The position numbers were made by a program, and so were the translations under genes. Source: Hermatobates lingyangjiaoensis (taxonomy: Eukaryota; Arthropoda; Insecta; Hemiptera; Hermatobatidae). From it: a stretch of 64,000 nt of DNA. The stretch's first letter is position 1. Each line of letters begins with the position of its first letter. The notes under the pieces are model-generated. The model was not told the origin of the DNA and did no database searches. It was given only the letters and a program-made list of their open reading frames with translations. The stretch covers positions 4,419,001 through 4,483,000 of the forward strand of contig JAPFBL010000068.1 of assembly GCA_026182355.1 (NCBI GenBank), read 5' to 3'. Of the stretch, positions 48,486 through 59,618 are shown piece by piece.

Positions 48486-48839
48486 TAATAAGTAATCAGA
48501 GAGCCAAGTAAAAAAAAAACAATCTTACCTTTTCATATTTGTTTTATATAGACACTAATAAATCAACGCTCACATCTTATTGATATAAGGTGGTAAACAA
48601 AAATACGATTTAATTTAATTTATAAAATGTTTACAGGAAGTTTCAATGAAGCCACAATATAAACCAAGAATTAACCACAAACCTCAAACATCAAAGGAAG
48701 ATAAAAGAAAAATGTACAAACAATCCAGTAATTATATCAATTGTATGATAAATTAATTTACTTGTAGCGATTGGGCAGTTAAGACATTGGAATTTCTATC
48801 AGAGGAAGATCCGTTTAATTTGTTCATAATATTTAAAAT

Positions 48840-48980
48840 TGTTTAGAATTTTAGGAGAAACTGACAGGATGATTTAGCTGACAATACTGCTCAACGTCAT
48901 GCCTTCACAACACTACCAAATAATAATTCAGTAAGCTTAACAAATAGAGTGAATGATTGGTAATTATAGTAATAAGTTAT
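48840..48980 (+). repeat. Second copy of the 48345 direct repeat
   Basis: Near-identical to 48345-48485, with a few substitutions and small deletions. Confidence 0.85.
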
Positions 48981-49004
48981 ATTGCAGTTATATATTCCTC
49001 GAGT

Positions 49005-49075
49005 TTGTGCGCGTGTGTGTGTGGTGTGTTTGTGTACGTGTGTGTATAGTGTATGCGTGTATGTAAGTGTGTACA
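49005..49075. repeat. GT-rich low-complexity tract
   Basis: Imperfect GT/GTATGT repeats. Confidence 0.85.
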
Positions 49076-49559
49076 TGGCCACAATTTTCATCTAAATCTC
49101 AATGGATAGAAAACTTAGATCAACTGTGAAAAAATTTTACAATACTCAGCAGTATTCATTAAAAAGGGAAAAAAAGTAAGGTTAAATTATTGGAAGGTTA
49201 AGTGTTTATAACCCTGTGTTTATATTTTCAGTACCTGTTAGTCACAATAGGTAGTCAGTCTATTCATTGTGAATGAGATAATTGAAAGTATTATTTTTCA
49301 GGCACCTTTTTTCCGTTTTGAATATGAAGGTTAGTTTTTCTTTATGCATATAGTTGTAATTAATACTCATTAAACGCTTAAAACTATTTGAGGTTTTAAA
49401 GTTAATTTCATCTCACGTAATATAATTACGTTAATACGGATAATAGATCAGAAGGGCTATTTATGACTTTCTAAGTAAATTATATATGAAATGTAACTCT
49501 TTTTCATTTGTTTATTGTTAAACGAGAATTTGTTTTTATATTTATGTTTATGTCTCAAA

Positions 49560-50400
49560 ACTTTTAATAGGATTAATATTATTACGACTATTACTATCAA
49601 ATACATCAATAAGAATATAACGGTTTGTTTTGTAATATTGATTTCAAACTTTATAATTGTTTTATTCTTTTAAGGGTTTAAGATAAGTGATACTAAAACT
49701 ATATTGTTTATCACGGTTCAATCGATTAATTTATCTTTCTGCTTCAAAATTACTATAACCGTTGTTCATATGAGTTAATAAGGAACTTCTATGAAAGTTT
49801 AGATTAATATCTTTGTAGTATACTAGAAGGACAAACTATCTTTTTTCCTAGTTTGAGGTTAATCAAGTTTTAGATTATTCAACTCAGAAAGTAGGAGTTT
49901 AAATATTTAAGTTTTGGTTGTTTCTGAACAAAATCTCAATAACTAATTAAATTCAAATTTACAACAGTAATTTAATATGGTTTTTTAATAGAGGTAATTT
50001 AATAGAGATTTTTGAAACATTCAAATGTTTCCTACAGACTCTTTTTAACACATACATTTGAAATTAAAATAGAATTGAACTCATCACAGACTTAATGATA
50101 CCAGTATAGGTAAGATTATAGTTAAACATAAGTGACTCTACCAACAAAAGTGATGCAGGAAATACGAAATTTTAGACTTTAAGATTAAACTTTCTGTTTG
50201 TTTCTCATTTTATTAGTTCCATTATGAGTTATCATTAATTAGTACTCACTTGAAAAGAAGTGACTACTATAAGAAAAATAAACAAAAAAAATCCTATAAG
50301 AAAAACTTTCCTGAATTGCAAAAAAATGTTAAATGTCTAATTATTCTTCTAAATTTTTAAAGAATTATTGTGTTATTTCAATTATTCTTTACAACCAGAT
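49560..50400 (+). repeat. Diverged dispersed repeat, copy 2
   Basis: Collinear with 40185-40910 over several blocks (TTTTATTCTTTTAAGGGTTT, AAAATTACTATAACCG, AAGTTTTGGTTGTTTC, ATTTTATTAGTTCCATTA, AAAAACTTTCCTGAATTG). It contains, at 49990-50155, the segment also found at 48050-48260, so it is a composite or nested repeat. The class is unknown. Confidence 0.55.
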
Positions 50401-51989
50401 TTTAAATATTTCTCTGAATAAATGCCAAATAACTTTTCTGTTAAATTTTAAATTATTATTCTGTTGTGGCAATAGTTGTTCAACTCATGGATTAAAATAT
50501 TTTAATTCGATTATGGTTATGTGATTGTATATATTTATTTAGTTCTTTAGTGGTTTTAATTTATTTTTAAAGTTTTTATTTAAACAAAACTACGCGATAA
50601 AAACTTGTGTCCTAAATAAACATCGTACAATAATGAGAAGAATAATTTCTTTGCAGCAAACAAAAAGTACTGAACGTCTGTTTTCGATTTTAAATTTTAT
50701 CAAATATTGATTGAGATTGAATTGTATACAATGTTTTTGTAGTCCAAAAGAATTAAGAATTTATTAGGGGTTATGATTTTAGAATTGAATTAAAAATATC
50801 TAATTTAATTGTAATTTCTAACCCTTGTTGATTGGGTGATTGTGGTTGATCCTACAAAGTGAACAAATTTAATTCTTAACCTAGTTTGTGATACCATCGC
50901 TTAATTTCTACATCAATAGTTCTATATTTTCTTATCTCAATATTATATGTAATTTTACAGTGTTTGTTTATTAACTTTATTAAACGAAATAAATTTAAAA
51001 TTGTTATTCAAATGTATGGTATTCTTAAATATTGTATCGTAATTTTTTGCTAGGTACACCAGCTAGTCTTACCAAGTTAGGTAAATTTGCGTTATGTAAT
51101 TATGTACAACATTTTGCTCGTATGTTATATTTTGCATATTTTCTCAATGGGAAGAATGTCGAGAATCAATTTTAAGAAATTGTGACTCTAAATTAATTTA
51201 GCTCAGATTTAATTCTTTAATTTTATTTAATATGTTTAATTTTTCTAATTCTTTTATTATATCATTTATACATTTCCACAAGAGCTGACAAGGCTAAGAT
51301 AATATACAATGACTCAAATAGCGAATTCATTTAATGGCTTTTAATTGATTGAAAGAATAACACCATCCAAAATTGATATGCTAAATAGTAAATTTAGCAT
51401 ATTCTCTTATAGAGAACTTCATTAATGTCTCCTAAGATGACATGAAAGATAACGTTAATGATGTGTGTGTGCGTGTGTTCAGAATTATCACTTTGGAAGT
51501 TACTACTTCTAAAAATGTTAGTGTGGAGCCTCGATTATAGGCTCAACAATCTCAAGGTAATACTTAACTCTGCACGTACAGATATTGCAATACTATGGGT
51601 GATGATACCTTACTTGAAGTATAAGTTAAGATTTAATAGGTTCTTAAAATTTAAAAACGCAAAACGATATGACCAAAATACAAGGACTAGTCAAGAGGGA
51701 AATAGAAGAATTTACTCTACTTTTATGTACATACTTGATTATTGATTTTGATAGCATATTTAAGGATAAGTATATATGATACTGGGGGTGTAAAGGGTTG
51801 AGTTGGTCTGATACCTCTTTTAATAAAGGATACTGTGTGTCAGTATGAGTTCCACTTGCTGTGTGCAAACAAATGATCAAAAAGATTAAAGACTGTGTGA
51901 ATCAAAGCAGATTCGAGGATAGTTCTATATTGTAGCCAGACTGGCCTGAATGATTTGTAACCTGTAAAGAACTCTATTCTCTTCCTCAG
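50401..51989. other. AT-rich non-coding DNA
   Basis: No recognised gene; (GT)n-like spot at 51460-51478. The open frame at 51458-51745 (+) has no domain. Confidence 0.4.
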
Positions 51990-52515
51990 GCTAGTGGTAG
52001 ATTCCTGTAGACACCCTGTAGAGAGAGATCCTCTTTCTCATACCCAAGAGATTGAGTTTGTTTTTGCTGTTCAGGACCACCTTTGAGCTGATAATATTGG
52101 AACTGAATACTTTGATTTCTGCTTGACCATCAGATATAATTGTTATATGTCTGTTCTTATAACCTTTACCCATGTTGAATTTTGCGCATCTATCGATGAC
52201 ATGGATTTCGATTCATGGATGATACTGGTGTGCATGCCCATGGATTCAGAATATTTGGTCTTAAGCCCAAACACTCCAGATCCTGTGCTTTCCGCTGGCC
52301 TTGATCCATCTGTATACCATCGGGTCACATTTCCTCCAATATCTTCTTTATTCTCTTTTCTTTTCCTTCCTTGGTGCCAAGGTATTCGTGGAAGTTCTTT
52401 TGGAATGTAAAAACTCTAACCGTATCATCCCTTGGTTATATGAGTACTGGATGTTCTTTCTCAAGAGAGTGTTTGTCCTCCCATCGTACAACTATTCTTC
52501 CTTGAGTTTCATATT
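51990..52515 (-). pseudogene. LINE (non-LTR) RNase H fragment
   Basis: On the minus strand the RNase H domain of a LINE ORF2 is clear: RWYTDGS (first catalytic Asp) with GSGVFGLKTKYSESMGMHTS at about 52320-52230, then after a frameshift near 52180 MGKGYKNRHITIISDGQAEI (ISDGQ Asp) followed by NIISSKVVLNSKNKLNLLG and MRKRISL. Upstream at about 52450-52370 an RDDTVRVFTFQKNFHEYL-like linker precedes it, as in Jockey/R1-type elements. The downstream W-V-P-G-H block is lost. No reverse transcriptase was found, so this is an isolated scrap. The preserved catalytic residues reflect limited age, not function. Confidence 0.8.
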
Positions 52516-52549
52516 TTAAAAGGTTAAGAATAGTAATTCATTAGTCCAG

Positions 52550-53304
52550 GACCAATATTCAGTTTTTATGGCTTTATTGCTCTTTACTGTAATTGAAATT
52601 GCATGACTTTTTTTATTAATTGATAATTTTCTAATCAATTTTTTGGCATTTTTTTTAATTAGCCGTTTAGCGTCAAAAAACATTTTCTGAAAGCAGGAAT
52701 GGTACAGTAACGCCCCTTTGGTTAATGTCATTTTTAAATAAATTATCTCAACTCTTCGTCCATGATAAGTTCTATTTTTAGGTATAGTTTCATTTGGATA
52801 CGTCAAACGGTATGGCTTGCATTGCTCTCATAGCCTTTCAGATTGAATTATAAGTCCAAATTTCTATTTGGATAAAATTACATTTTATTGAAAAACAATA
52901 TTTCCTATTGTTTTTTAAATCAGAAGATATTATTTGTTTATTGTTTTTGTAACATCAAAGATAATACCAAAATTTCAAGACCCTATAATTAGTAGTTTAG
53001 GAGGAAAAAAAATGTCAAAAAACAGGTTTTTGAAAAAAAAGTGACTTTCCCATCATGCACAATTCCTCCCAAACAATAGGGCTTATTTACACTATTATTA
53101 ATTTTTGTGTATAATATCAATTTGATCCATCAAAGATTCGGGCCCCTATCGAGGGCACAAACTTTGGATACATATCACCCATCCACATACACACAGACAT
53201 CATCGAGAAAACTTCATAACAACTTCTGGAACCTTAAAACATCAAATTGGAAAAATCTAAATCGATTTTTTTCACGATCACTATACTTTACTTATAGTAA
53301 AGTA
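52550..53304 (+). repeat. R16 repeat, copy 4 (left-truncated)
   Basis: Matches about 44240-44997: TTGCTCTTTACTGTAATTGA, CGTCAAAAAACATTTTCTGA, TAGTTTCATT, AATATTTCCTATTGTTTT, CCATCAAAGATTCGG. The right terminus TACTTTACTTATAGTAAAGT(A) ends at 53304. The left half of the element is absent. It abuts the LINE fragment on its left. Confidence 0.85.
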
Positions 53305-55034
53305 ATAATGATGCATTCTAAGAAACGGCTAAGTAGACACAATTAATGTTTTATTTAGAACAGTGACGTAACATAGGAAGTATTAAGTACAGAATATGGA
53401 CAAAATCTACAGCGGCCAAATATCCCATCCGTACCAGAAACAACTCTACTATATCCGCCAATATATCGTATACAAGTGTAAATAGACGACGATTCCACTC
53501 TTCTCAATAGTAAAATTAGTATTAGCTATATTGTTGATCTGTATTGGACATCATGTGATCATACTTTCATATTCCATGCTAAAATATAAAGGATACATGG
53601 TGTCGTATAGGAATCATATGTGAACTATTTTGTTTTGCATTGATTACATCTGATACTGAATGGAATGTGAATGCACACATTTTTAAATTAATTACAAAAG
53701 AGTTGATAACCCAATATAAACACTGTACCAATAAAGAAAGGAAGATAAAAAAGAAACCTATATAAATAAGATCTGCGGAAAATAGATAAATAAGAATTAG
53801 AAAGTAAGTGGTCTTGAGAAGAAATAGGCAAAGAGGAAGCGGAGAGGTGAGAGAGACCTAGTACAGGCTAGTCTTAAAAGATTAACCAGGAATGAATGCC
53901 AGTATCAAGCACTAAAAGCCTCTAACCCTTGGCTTATCTCGTAATCATTTGTTTTCCTATGGGTCACCCTTATTGTGCGAAAATCACTACTCCAACTTCC
54001 ACCACGTGAGCAATTAGCCAAGGTGTTTCAGCAAACAGTAGAATACTTACCATACAATTGAGAATGTAATGACATTTTGATGTTTGCGTAGATATCAAGC
54101 ACTCATAATTCTGTTATAAATATCCCAACAAGAGTTTCCGTATTCGTTTTTTTTTTTTTTTTTTTGTTTACTTTTTAGTAGTTCTGAGAGAATTGATTCA
54201 TGTATTTGCAATATTTTCATTTGAAACATTAATGCAATATAAATATTTGAAATACAGTGAATAAATGTTAAATTGGCTCTAATGAACAGGCCACATGACG
54301 AGTACATATGAGGATATATGCAGACTTTTATTTATTCATCTCATATTAGTATATTATTCATTAGCATTTTTATGTTACAATTTTCGTGATAAATTATATA
54401 GAATATTGGAAAATCCCAACGAGACATCAGGAGAAAGAGAGTGAAAGAGAAAGGAATTTAGTTAAATAATGGCTACCACAAATCTTTGCTTAATTTCCTT
54501 TTGCTACAGGCATACACAAATCGTTTCCATCATTAACAGAGATCCATGTTACAGTAGATCCTTAATAATTCCTTGAACAATTTAGCTGATATTTAAAGAG
54601 TTCATTTACTCCTAATCCCTCAAATACAGACTTTCCTGTTTCCTCTTCTATATCAACGAACTAGAAAATGTTCACAAAGTATTATTCCATCTACATTTTA
54701 TGAGTTACTTTACGATTTCAAAACTCCCTCATTTTCTACATTCCATCATAGATCAGTATATTTTCATAAAATCTCATATGGACAAGAAGATTGCTTTCAG
54801 TAGATATAAATAACTCCTTACAACCTCAAAACAACTGTTATTTAAGGTGCGAGAATAAAAAATGAAATGCATCTGCAACTTCTCGTAATGTAAATTTTTC
54901 AACATCAGTGATTGTTAAGTACAGGAAAGCAATAGCACACAACATCGGTTGAAAAACCTTATTCTTTTTTCTCATTTCTTATTGTAGTTTCAGCATTGAT
55001 ATATATATCGTGTCCCTGTTTCTACTATCCTCTC
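53305..55034. other. Non-coding DNA
   Basis: AT-rich, with a 20-base poly(T) at about 54148-54167. No exon recognised. Confidence 0.4.
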
Positions 55035-55080
55035 GACGATTAAACCAAAAATTAGAGACTGTAAGTGTGTGCAATCTATT
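55035..55080 (+). repeat. Family C MITE fragment
   Basis: AAAAATTAGAGACTGTAAGT followed by TTTACTGTTTACC resembles the right arm of the 18911-19141 palindrome. Confidence 0.5.
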
Positions 55081-55235
55081 TACTGTTTACCTATAATTCA
55101 CCCTGAAACGTAATTTACTCGTAACGTGTTGTCCTTTTGGATCGATTTCTTGATCATACTGTATACATATTTTCTAAAATGAATCTGAACTCTGTTTTAT
55201 TTTATTTAATACCATTTGTTGGTATACACAAAATA

Positions 55236-55694
55236 GAATAGAAACAAAACTAAAGTTTATCGGGACTCGGTCAGTTCTTCAGGTTCAAATTAAACTCTCG
55301 TTGCCAACGTTTCGGTCTTTATTTAAAACCTTTTTCATAGGCAGAAGTATAAATTTTGAAACAGAAAAACTAAGTATTACATTACAAATAATTTTACAAA
55401 GAAAAATAATATGTGGATTTTAACAACTGTAGTATAAGTGAACACGTGACACTGAACTGCAGGTGTTAGTTCAGTGTCACGTGTTCATTCAGACTACAGT
55501 TGTTGTTAAAATCCACATATTATTTGTCTTGGTAAAATAATTTGTAATGTAATACTTAGTTTTTCTGTTTCAAAATTTATTCTTCTGCCTATGAAAAAGG
55601 TTTTAAATAAAGACCGAAACGTTGGCAATGAGAGTTTAATTTGAACCTGAAGAACTGACCGAGTCCCGATAAACTTTAGTTTTGTTTCTATTCC
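55236..55694. repeat. Palindromic MITE, family A copy 3 (best preserved)
   Basis: About 459 bases. The arms are nearly perfect inverted copies: TAGAAACAAAACTAAAGTTT…, CTCGGTCAGTTCTTCAGGTT, GCCAACGTTTCGGTC and ACAACTGTAGT…, mirrored at the right end by GACCGAAACGTTGGCAATGA and ACCGAGTCCCGATAAACT. The centre is ACTGAACTGCAGGTGTTAGT with ACACGTGACACTGAAC as inverted pair. A transcript would form a long hairpin. A (TA)n tract follows at 55746-55764, just before the Helitron. Confidence 0.95.
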
Positions 55695-55764
55695 ACGGTC
55701 GATACTTTTATCAATATTTATACAATTTGGGATAATAAATATGGGTATATATATATATATATTA

Positions 55765-56829
55765 TATACAAATAAAAGAAAGGTTTTGTCTCTACATTGC
55801 TTAGAACTGACTCATTTCAAGTTATCTTTACATTTAAACCGCAACAATTTATCACAAGTAAACTCAGTCATAGAGTAAGCTGCTCGCCATAAGACATAGC
55901 AAGTTGAAACTTTGACAATAGATTTGTGTATGTCTTCCTCAAAATCTAAGCTCTGAATGGGTTGGAAATTCAATGTAGAAGCAAAGTTATGGACTTTGAA
56001 GCTGTCTTTTACTAACTTCACAGACATGTTTATTTTGAAAATATACAAATATAGCAAGTAGGTATTGTTAGTTGAGTTCAACTTTATTTGTATTTAAGCT
56101 CCCAAGAAGAGATAATTGAAAAGGTGGTCCCGAAGTTCAAGATCTGCCATCTATTCAGAATAACTGACTTTTTGAACGAGCAATTCTCACCCCTACAAAT
56201 GAGCAGGCAGGGAAAATCAATAAACAAGTTCTTGCACTATATCAAACTGAGGAAAGAACTTAAAGTCAATAAATAGAGTGATTAGTGATGAGGAAGCAGT
56301 TCATTATCCAACTGAATTTCTTGACTGCTGAATCCGTAACTGCTCCTGGACTGCTTGCTCATGACTTAAAGTAAAGTAAGGGCACCAATCATGCTGTTAG
56401 GAAATTTGAGTGTCCCAAAAATGTGAAACATGTCACGACCCCCCATTCGACTTTGCACAGATACGTCATAGAGGCTGATATTATGACTGGGTATGCTACT
56501 GGGGAGTCAGTGTTTATACCACGCTCACCATTGATAACTAGCAACTGTCCCTTTCAATTCAAACGGTTGCAATTTCCCGTCTATTTTGCAATGATGGTTT
56601 ATAAGTCGCAAGGCCAAACTCTATCTACGACAGGAACTGAAGTGAGTGAGACCAAGTGTTTTTCACATGGTCAACTGTATGTTGCTTTCTTAAGAGTCAG
56701 AGGTTCACTGTGCTAATAAATATATTTTTTTGTATTCTATAATCTTTTTAATAATATTTTGAAATACCACGTTTCATCTCTGAATTTTTGTGAAATACCC
56801 GTCAAAGATTTGCTCGTCAGCTTGCTAGT
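55765..56829 (+). mobile_element. Non-autonomous Helitron, second copy
   Basis: Same structure as 6532-7596 but on the + strand. A leader matches that copy (ACATTGCTTAGAACTGACTC, TTTCAAGTTATCTTTACATT, CATAAGACATAGCAAGTTG), then comes a helicase C-terminal frame (about 56305-56716). The 3' end CCCGTCAAAGATTTGCTCG…CAGCTTG is followed by CTAGT at 56825-56829 and then A. The very 5' end (TC) is not visible because a (TA)n tract replaces it. The leader has one copy of the 147-base unit that is doubled in the other element. Confidence 0.85.
56305..56716 (+). pseudogene. PIF1-like Helitron helicase C-terminal fragment
   Basis: C-terminal third of a RepHel helicase carried by the non-autonomous Helitron. 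Visible in order: EEAVHYPTEFL at about 56310-56342, then frame-broken remains of the G-A-P-I-M-L-L region (LKVK, then CHDPP), then an open 97-codon frame (56423-56716). That frame has IEADIMTGYATGESVFIPRS, NCPFQFKRLQFPVYFAMM, YKSQGQTLSTTGTEVSETK and SHGQLYVAFLRVRG (motif VI region). Walker A/B motifs and the Rep domain are absent. The remaining frame is surprisingly intact compared with the copy at 6720-6965, but without the ATPase core it cannot be a helicase. Confidence 0.85.
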
Positions 56830-57449
56830 ATATAATATAATATATATAATTAAAATATAATAATAAAGTATATAGTGACATATATAAATTCGGGTTAACT
56901 TTAGTCTTCTCGTTATATCACTTCCTTTTATGTGCACGACCGTTAAAAGAGTTGAACAATTAAAGTGAGTCCTAGTGTCAAATGTTCATTCGTGCTGCTT
57001 TCTGTTTTCAAATTATATATATAATTTGAAAGATGAGAAAACGATGCTAAAAGGTCTCCTACAGGTCAACATGAGGTCAGACATACAAATAAAGAAGACG
57101 GTTTTCAACCTTTCCGCATTGGTTCGCTTGGACACCATCTATTTCTTCTCCCACGACGACTGAAAACGGAAATTCCAGTATACAAATTTATGCCTTTCGT
57201 TATTTATGTATTGCATTCATGTTTATTCATATATTTGTAAGCGTACCAACAACAAACTCCTGATTCAAAAATAAAAGAATTAACGGTCATAGAAATGAAA
57301 AGTGAAAAATATAACCAATGTTTTATGAAGTAGATTGTTATCAAAAATACACTTTGAATAATAATTTGAATAATTTTTTAATTGCAGAATCTCGTGTTAT
57401 ATGTATTTTATGAAAATATTGTGACTTTCTCTTTACAGTGATACTGTGC

Positions 57450-57504
<55 letters not shown>

Positions 57505-58111
57505 AATACTGCATGAACTTTCAGCAGATCACTTCTTCTGATGACGGATGATGAAATGTAGTAAAATGCTATTTTCTGTGCTTTGCTATGTTTATTTTTT
57601 ATTTCTTCCATGGTTTGATGTATTTGTTTAGATCGAAAATAAAATGATCACTAGAACATAAATCCCATACTATATGAAAATCAGAACTAAACAAAAATAA
57701 GATTATTTTCCAATGTGAATGTCATAAGAAAATGTGTCACTTTAAATAAAACATATATCAGCACACTGGAATACATAATTCATAAATCTCGACTGTCGAA
57801 TATAATAAAAAAAAATCAACATTTGAAATTTCATAATGCATCGAGTGCCTATTTGTTATCGGTTATATAGTTTAAATTATAGATTATAGATTAGATTATA
57901 TAGTATTATCGGTGATATATAGATTATACACTCGTACAACATGGAATCACTATGTTCAAATAAAATTGAAATAGTCAAAAATGGTCATTTTTAATAATAG
58001 AAATTTCGTAATCTATAAAACTTAAAATTTATAAATCAGTTCTTTTAATAGTGTTAAGAATTTAAGGGATCTGTTTACGTGAGAAGGATAAAATAAATAT
58101 ATTTTATTTAG
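56830..58111. other. AT-rich DNA with (TA)n
   Basis: No exon recognised apart from the acceptor region before 58112. A pure (TA)n run lies at 57452-57502. The open frame at 56975-57163 (+) carries no recognised domain. Confidence 0.45.
57452..57502. repeat. (TA)n microsatellite, about 51 bases
   Basis: Uninterrupted AT/TA run. Confidence 0.97.
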
Positions 58112-58256
58112 CAAAAATGTTTGTTATAGTTGAAAAATGGAGACCTGGCAGTGAAAGGATAATGTGCCCGAAGTGTGGAATCAAAACTCTTCCTGTAGTA
58201 AGGAGGCAGAACACACCGATTGCCAACAACCCTTTGACTGCCTGCTGTCTAATGGG
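58112..58256 (+). CDS. LITAF-like protein, N-terminal exon of the domain
   Basis: Exon between acceptor ATATATTTTATTTAG (AG at 58110-58111) and donor GG|GTGAGG (GT at 58257). An ATG at 58117 is in frame and may be the start, or an upstream exon may join. The peptide reads MFVIVEKWRPGSERIMCPKC, then GIKTLPVVRRQNTPIANNPL and TACCLMG. CPKC (residues 17-20) is the first Zn-binding C-x2-C knuckle of the LITAF domain, followed by the usual basic T-x-V strand and the start of the Cys-rich hydrophobic segment. LITAF-domain proteins are monotopic membrane proteins of the late endosome and lysosome. The exon ends after two bases of a Gly codon and joins in phase with 59619-59781. The N-terminus is short for the family (no proline-rich PPxY-type tail seen), so upstream exons may be missing. 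Confidence 0.8.
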
Positions 58257-58402
58257 GTGAGGACTTCAGCCTATATCACTATATAGTCACAGCCTATATT
58301 ATAGTACCTGACCAGTAATAATACGCCAAAAATATCACAATTTCTTTTTTTGAATGCAATCTTTGAGATGGAAATCTTGTTTCCATCTAGTTATATATAT
58401 AA

Positions 58403-58803
58403 ATATAACAAACACTTTTTCTTCTTCTCGGAATTTGGTCAGGGTTAATATACGGAATAAACTTTTTGCCAACGTTTCGTCTTTATTTTAAGACATCCTC
58501 AGGGCTATAAACTAACAAAAACAATGGACATTTGTCATTTCTACTTTACAATCATCATAAGAAATCAAAAAACTTACTTACTCAAGGCTAGCTTTTATTA
58601 CCGAACCAACAAAACCGTTATCTGTCATTGAATGTGCTGCTACCCAGTGACATTTATTGAAAACACTGTCTAAGGAGAATGGATTAAAATATTTTTAAAT
58701 TTTGGAGAATGTCTTAAAATAAAGACGAAACGTTGGCAAAAAGGTTATTCCGTATATTAACCCTGACCAAATTCCGAGAAGAAGAAAAAGTGTTTGTTAT
58801 TAA
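58403..58803. repeat. Palindromic MITE, family B, in the LITAF intron
   Basis: The left arm starts AACAAACACTTTTTCTTCTT, then CTCGGAATTTGGTCAGGG, TTGCCAACGTTTCGTC and TTTTAAGACATCCTCAGGGC. The right arm inverts these, with ATGTCTTAAAATAAAGACGA, CGAAACGTTGGCAAA and TTCCGAGAAGAAGAAAAAGT. About 400 bases in total with a non-palindromic middle. It lies wholly within the intron 58257-59618. TA tracts flank it (about 58392 and 58829-58846). Confidence 0.85.
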
Positions 58804-58855
58804 TTTGTGGTCAAGAAAACAATACCTTATATATATATATATATACAACAACGGG

Positions 58856-58990
58856 TTTCCTGCCGTTGTGTTTCCGGCGTGCTTGGTCGCCCATTCTCTC
58901 TTTTCTCCTGAAGACGGATCATCTGAAAATTTGAGTTTGTAAGTGTGTCTCTTTCTCTGTGTGTTGCTTTTCTTCATTTGTGAACTGATA
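58856..58990 (+). repeat. Family C MITE half copy in the LITAF intron
   Basis: CGTGCTTGGTCGCCCATTC, TCTTTTCTCCTGAAGACGG, AAAATTTGAGTTTGTAAGTG and CTTTCTCTGTGTGTTGC match the right half (and the complement of the left half) of 18911-19141. (TA)n follows at about 58989. Confidence 0.7.
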
Positions 58991-59278
58991 TATATATATA
59001 ACAACATTTCACAATTACTGCAAAAGTTGCATTGCTCTGCTATCACCTACGGGCCTGGAAGTATTGGTGGTTCTATGGGAGAGCAAGTTTCCTAAATTAC
59101 GGGGCTTTCTGAAGGAGAGATAAGTTTTCCTTTTTCAAAATTTGATACTTCTGTAAGTCCTTTTGTAGGGACTTACTTTATTATTATTATCTTTTCATAT
59201 CGTAATTTTTTGCGCTTTTTATGTATGTTTGGTGTTTGACTGCTTGTTTATTTTTTATATTTCCCCTGTTTTGTAGGC

Positions 59279-59357
59279 CTATGAAAAAAGTTTTAAACAA
59301 ACTGAAACGTCAGTATTGAGTTTAATTTGAGTCCTGATAAATTTTATTTTGTTTCCT
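59279..59357 (+). repeat. Family A MITE half copy in the LITAF intron
   Basis: CCTATGAAAAAAGTTTTAAA, CTGAAACGT, GAGTTTAATTTGAGTCCTGA and TAAATTTTATTTTGTTTC correspond to the right arm of the family A palindrome; the left arm is absent. Confidence 0.7.
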
Positions 59358-59618
59358 ACCCAAAGACCTAAAAATACATCTTCCTCACCCAATTTCCGTT
59401 AAAGTTTCAGCTTATGTTGTGTTACATACATATTCATTCAAAATTATTATTATAATTAATATTGTCATTATTATTAGATGATTAGTGGGTTTATAAAGTG
59501 AGGTGTTGAAACAAGCGAAGTTGGATGCCAGGATACCATGTATTGGTTAAAGATGGCTGCTCTGAATACGCTGGAGAAGGTTTGAGTGGCGTTATGAAGT
59601 TGGTGGGGTTGTTGACAG

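Noticed and set aside
52123..52519. Plus-strand ORFs opposite the LINE fragment
   Set aside because: The minus strand encodes a clear RNase H domain (YTDGS, ISDGQ); the + frames are shadows.
55812..56081. Minus-strand ORF of 89 codons in the Helitron leader
   Set aside because: The sequence is the non-coding leader conserved at DNA level with 7185-7596, where the corresponding frame is broken; no domain is visible.
56423..56716. Domesticated host helicase
   Set aside because: Only the C-terminal third is present, without Walker motifs, and it lies inside a defined Helitron with matching copies elsewhere.
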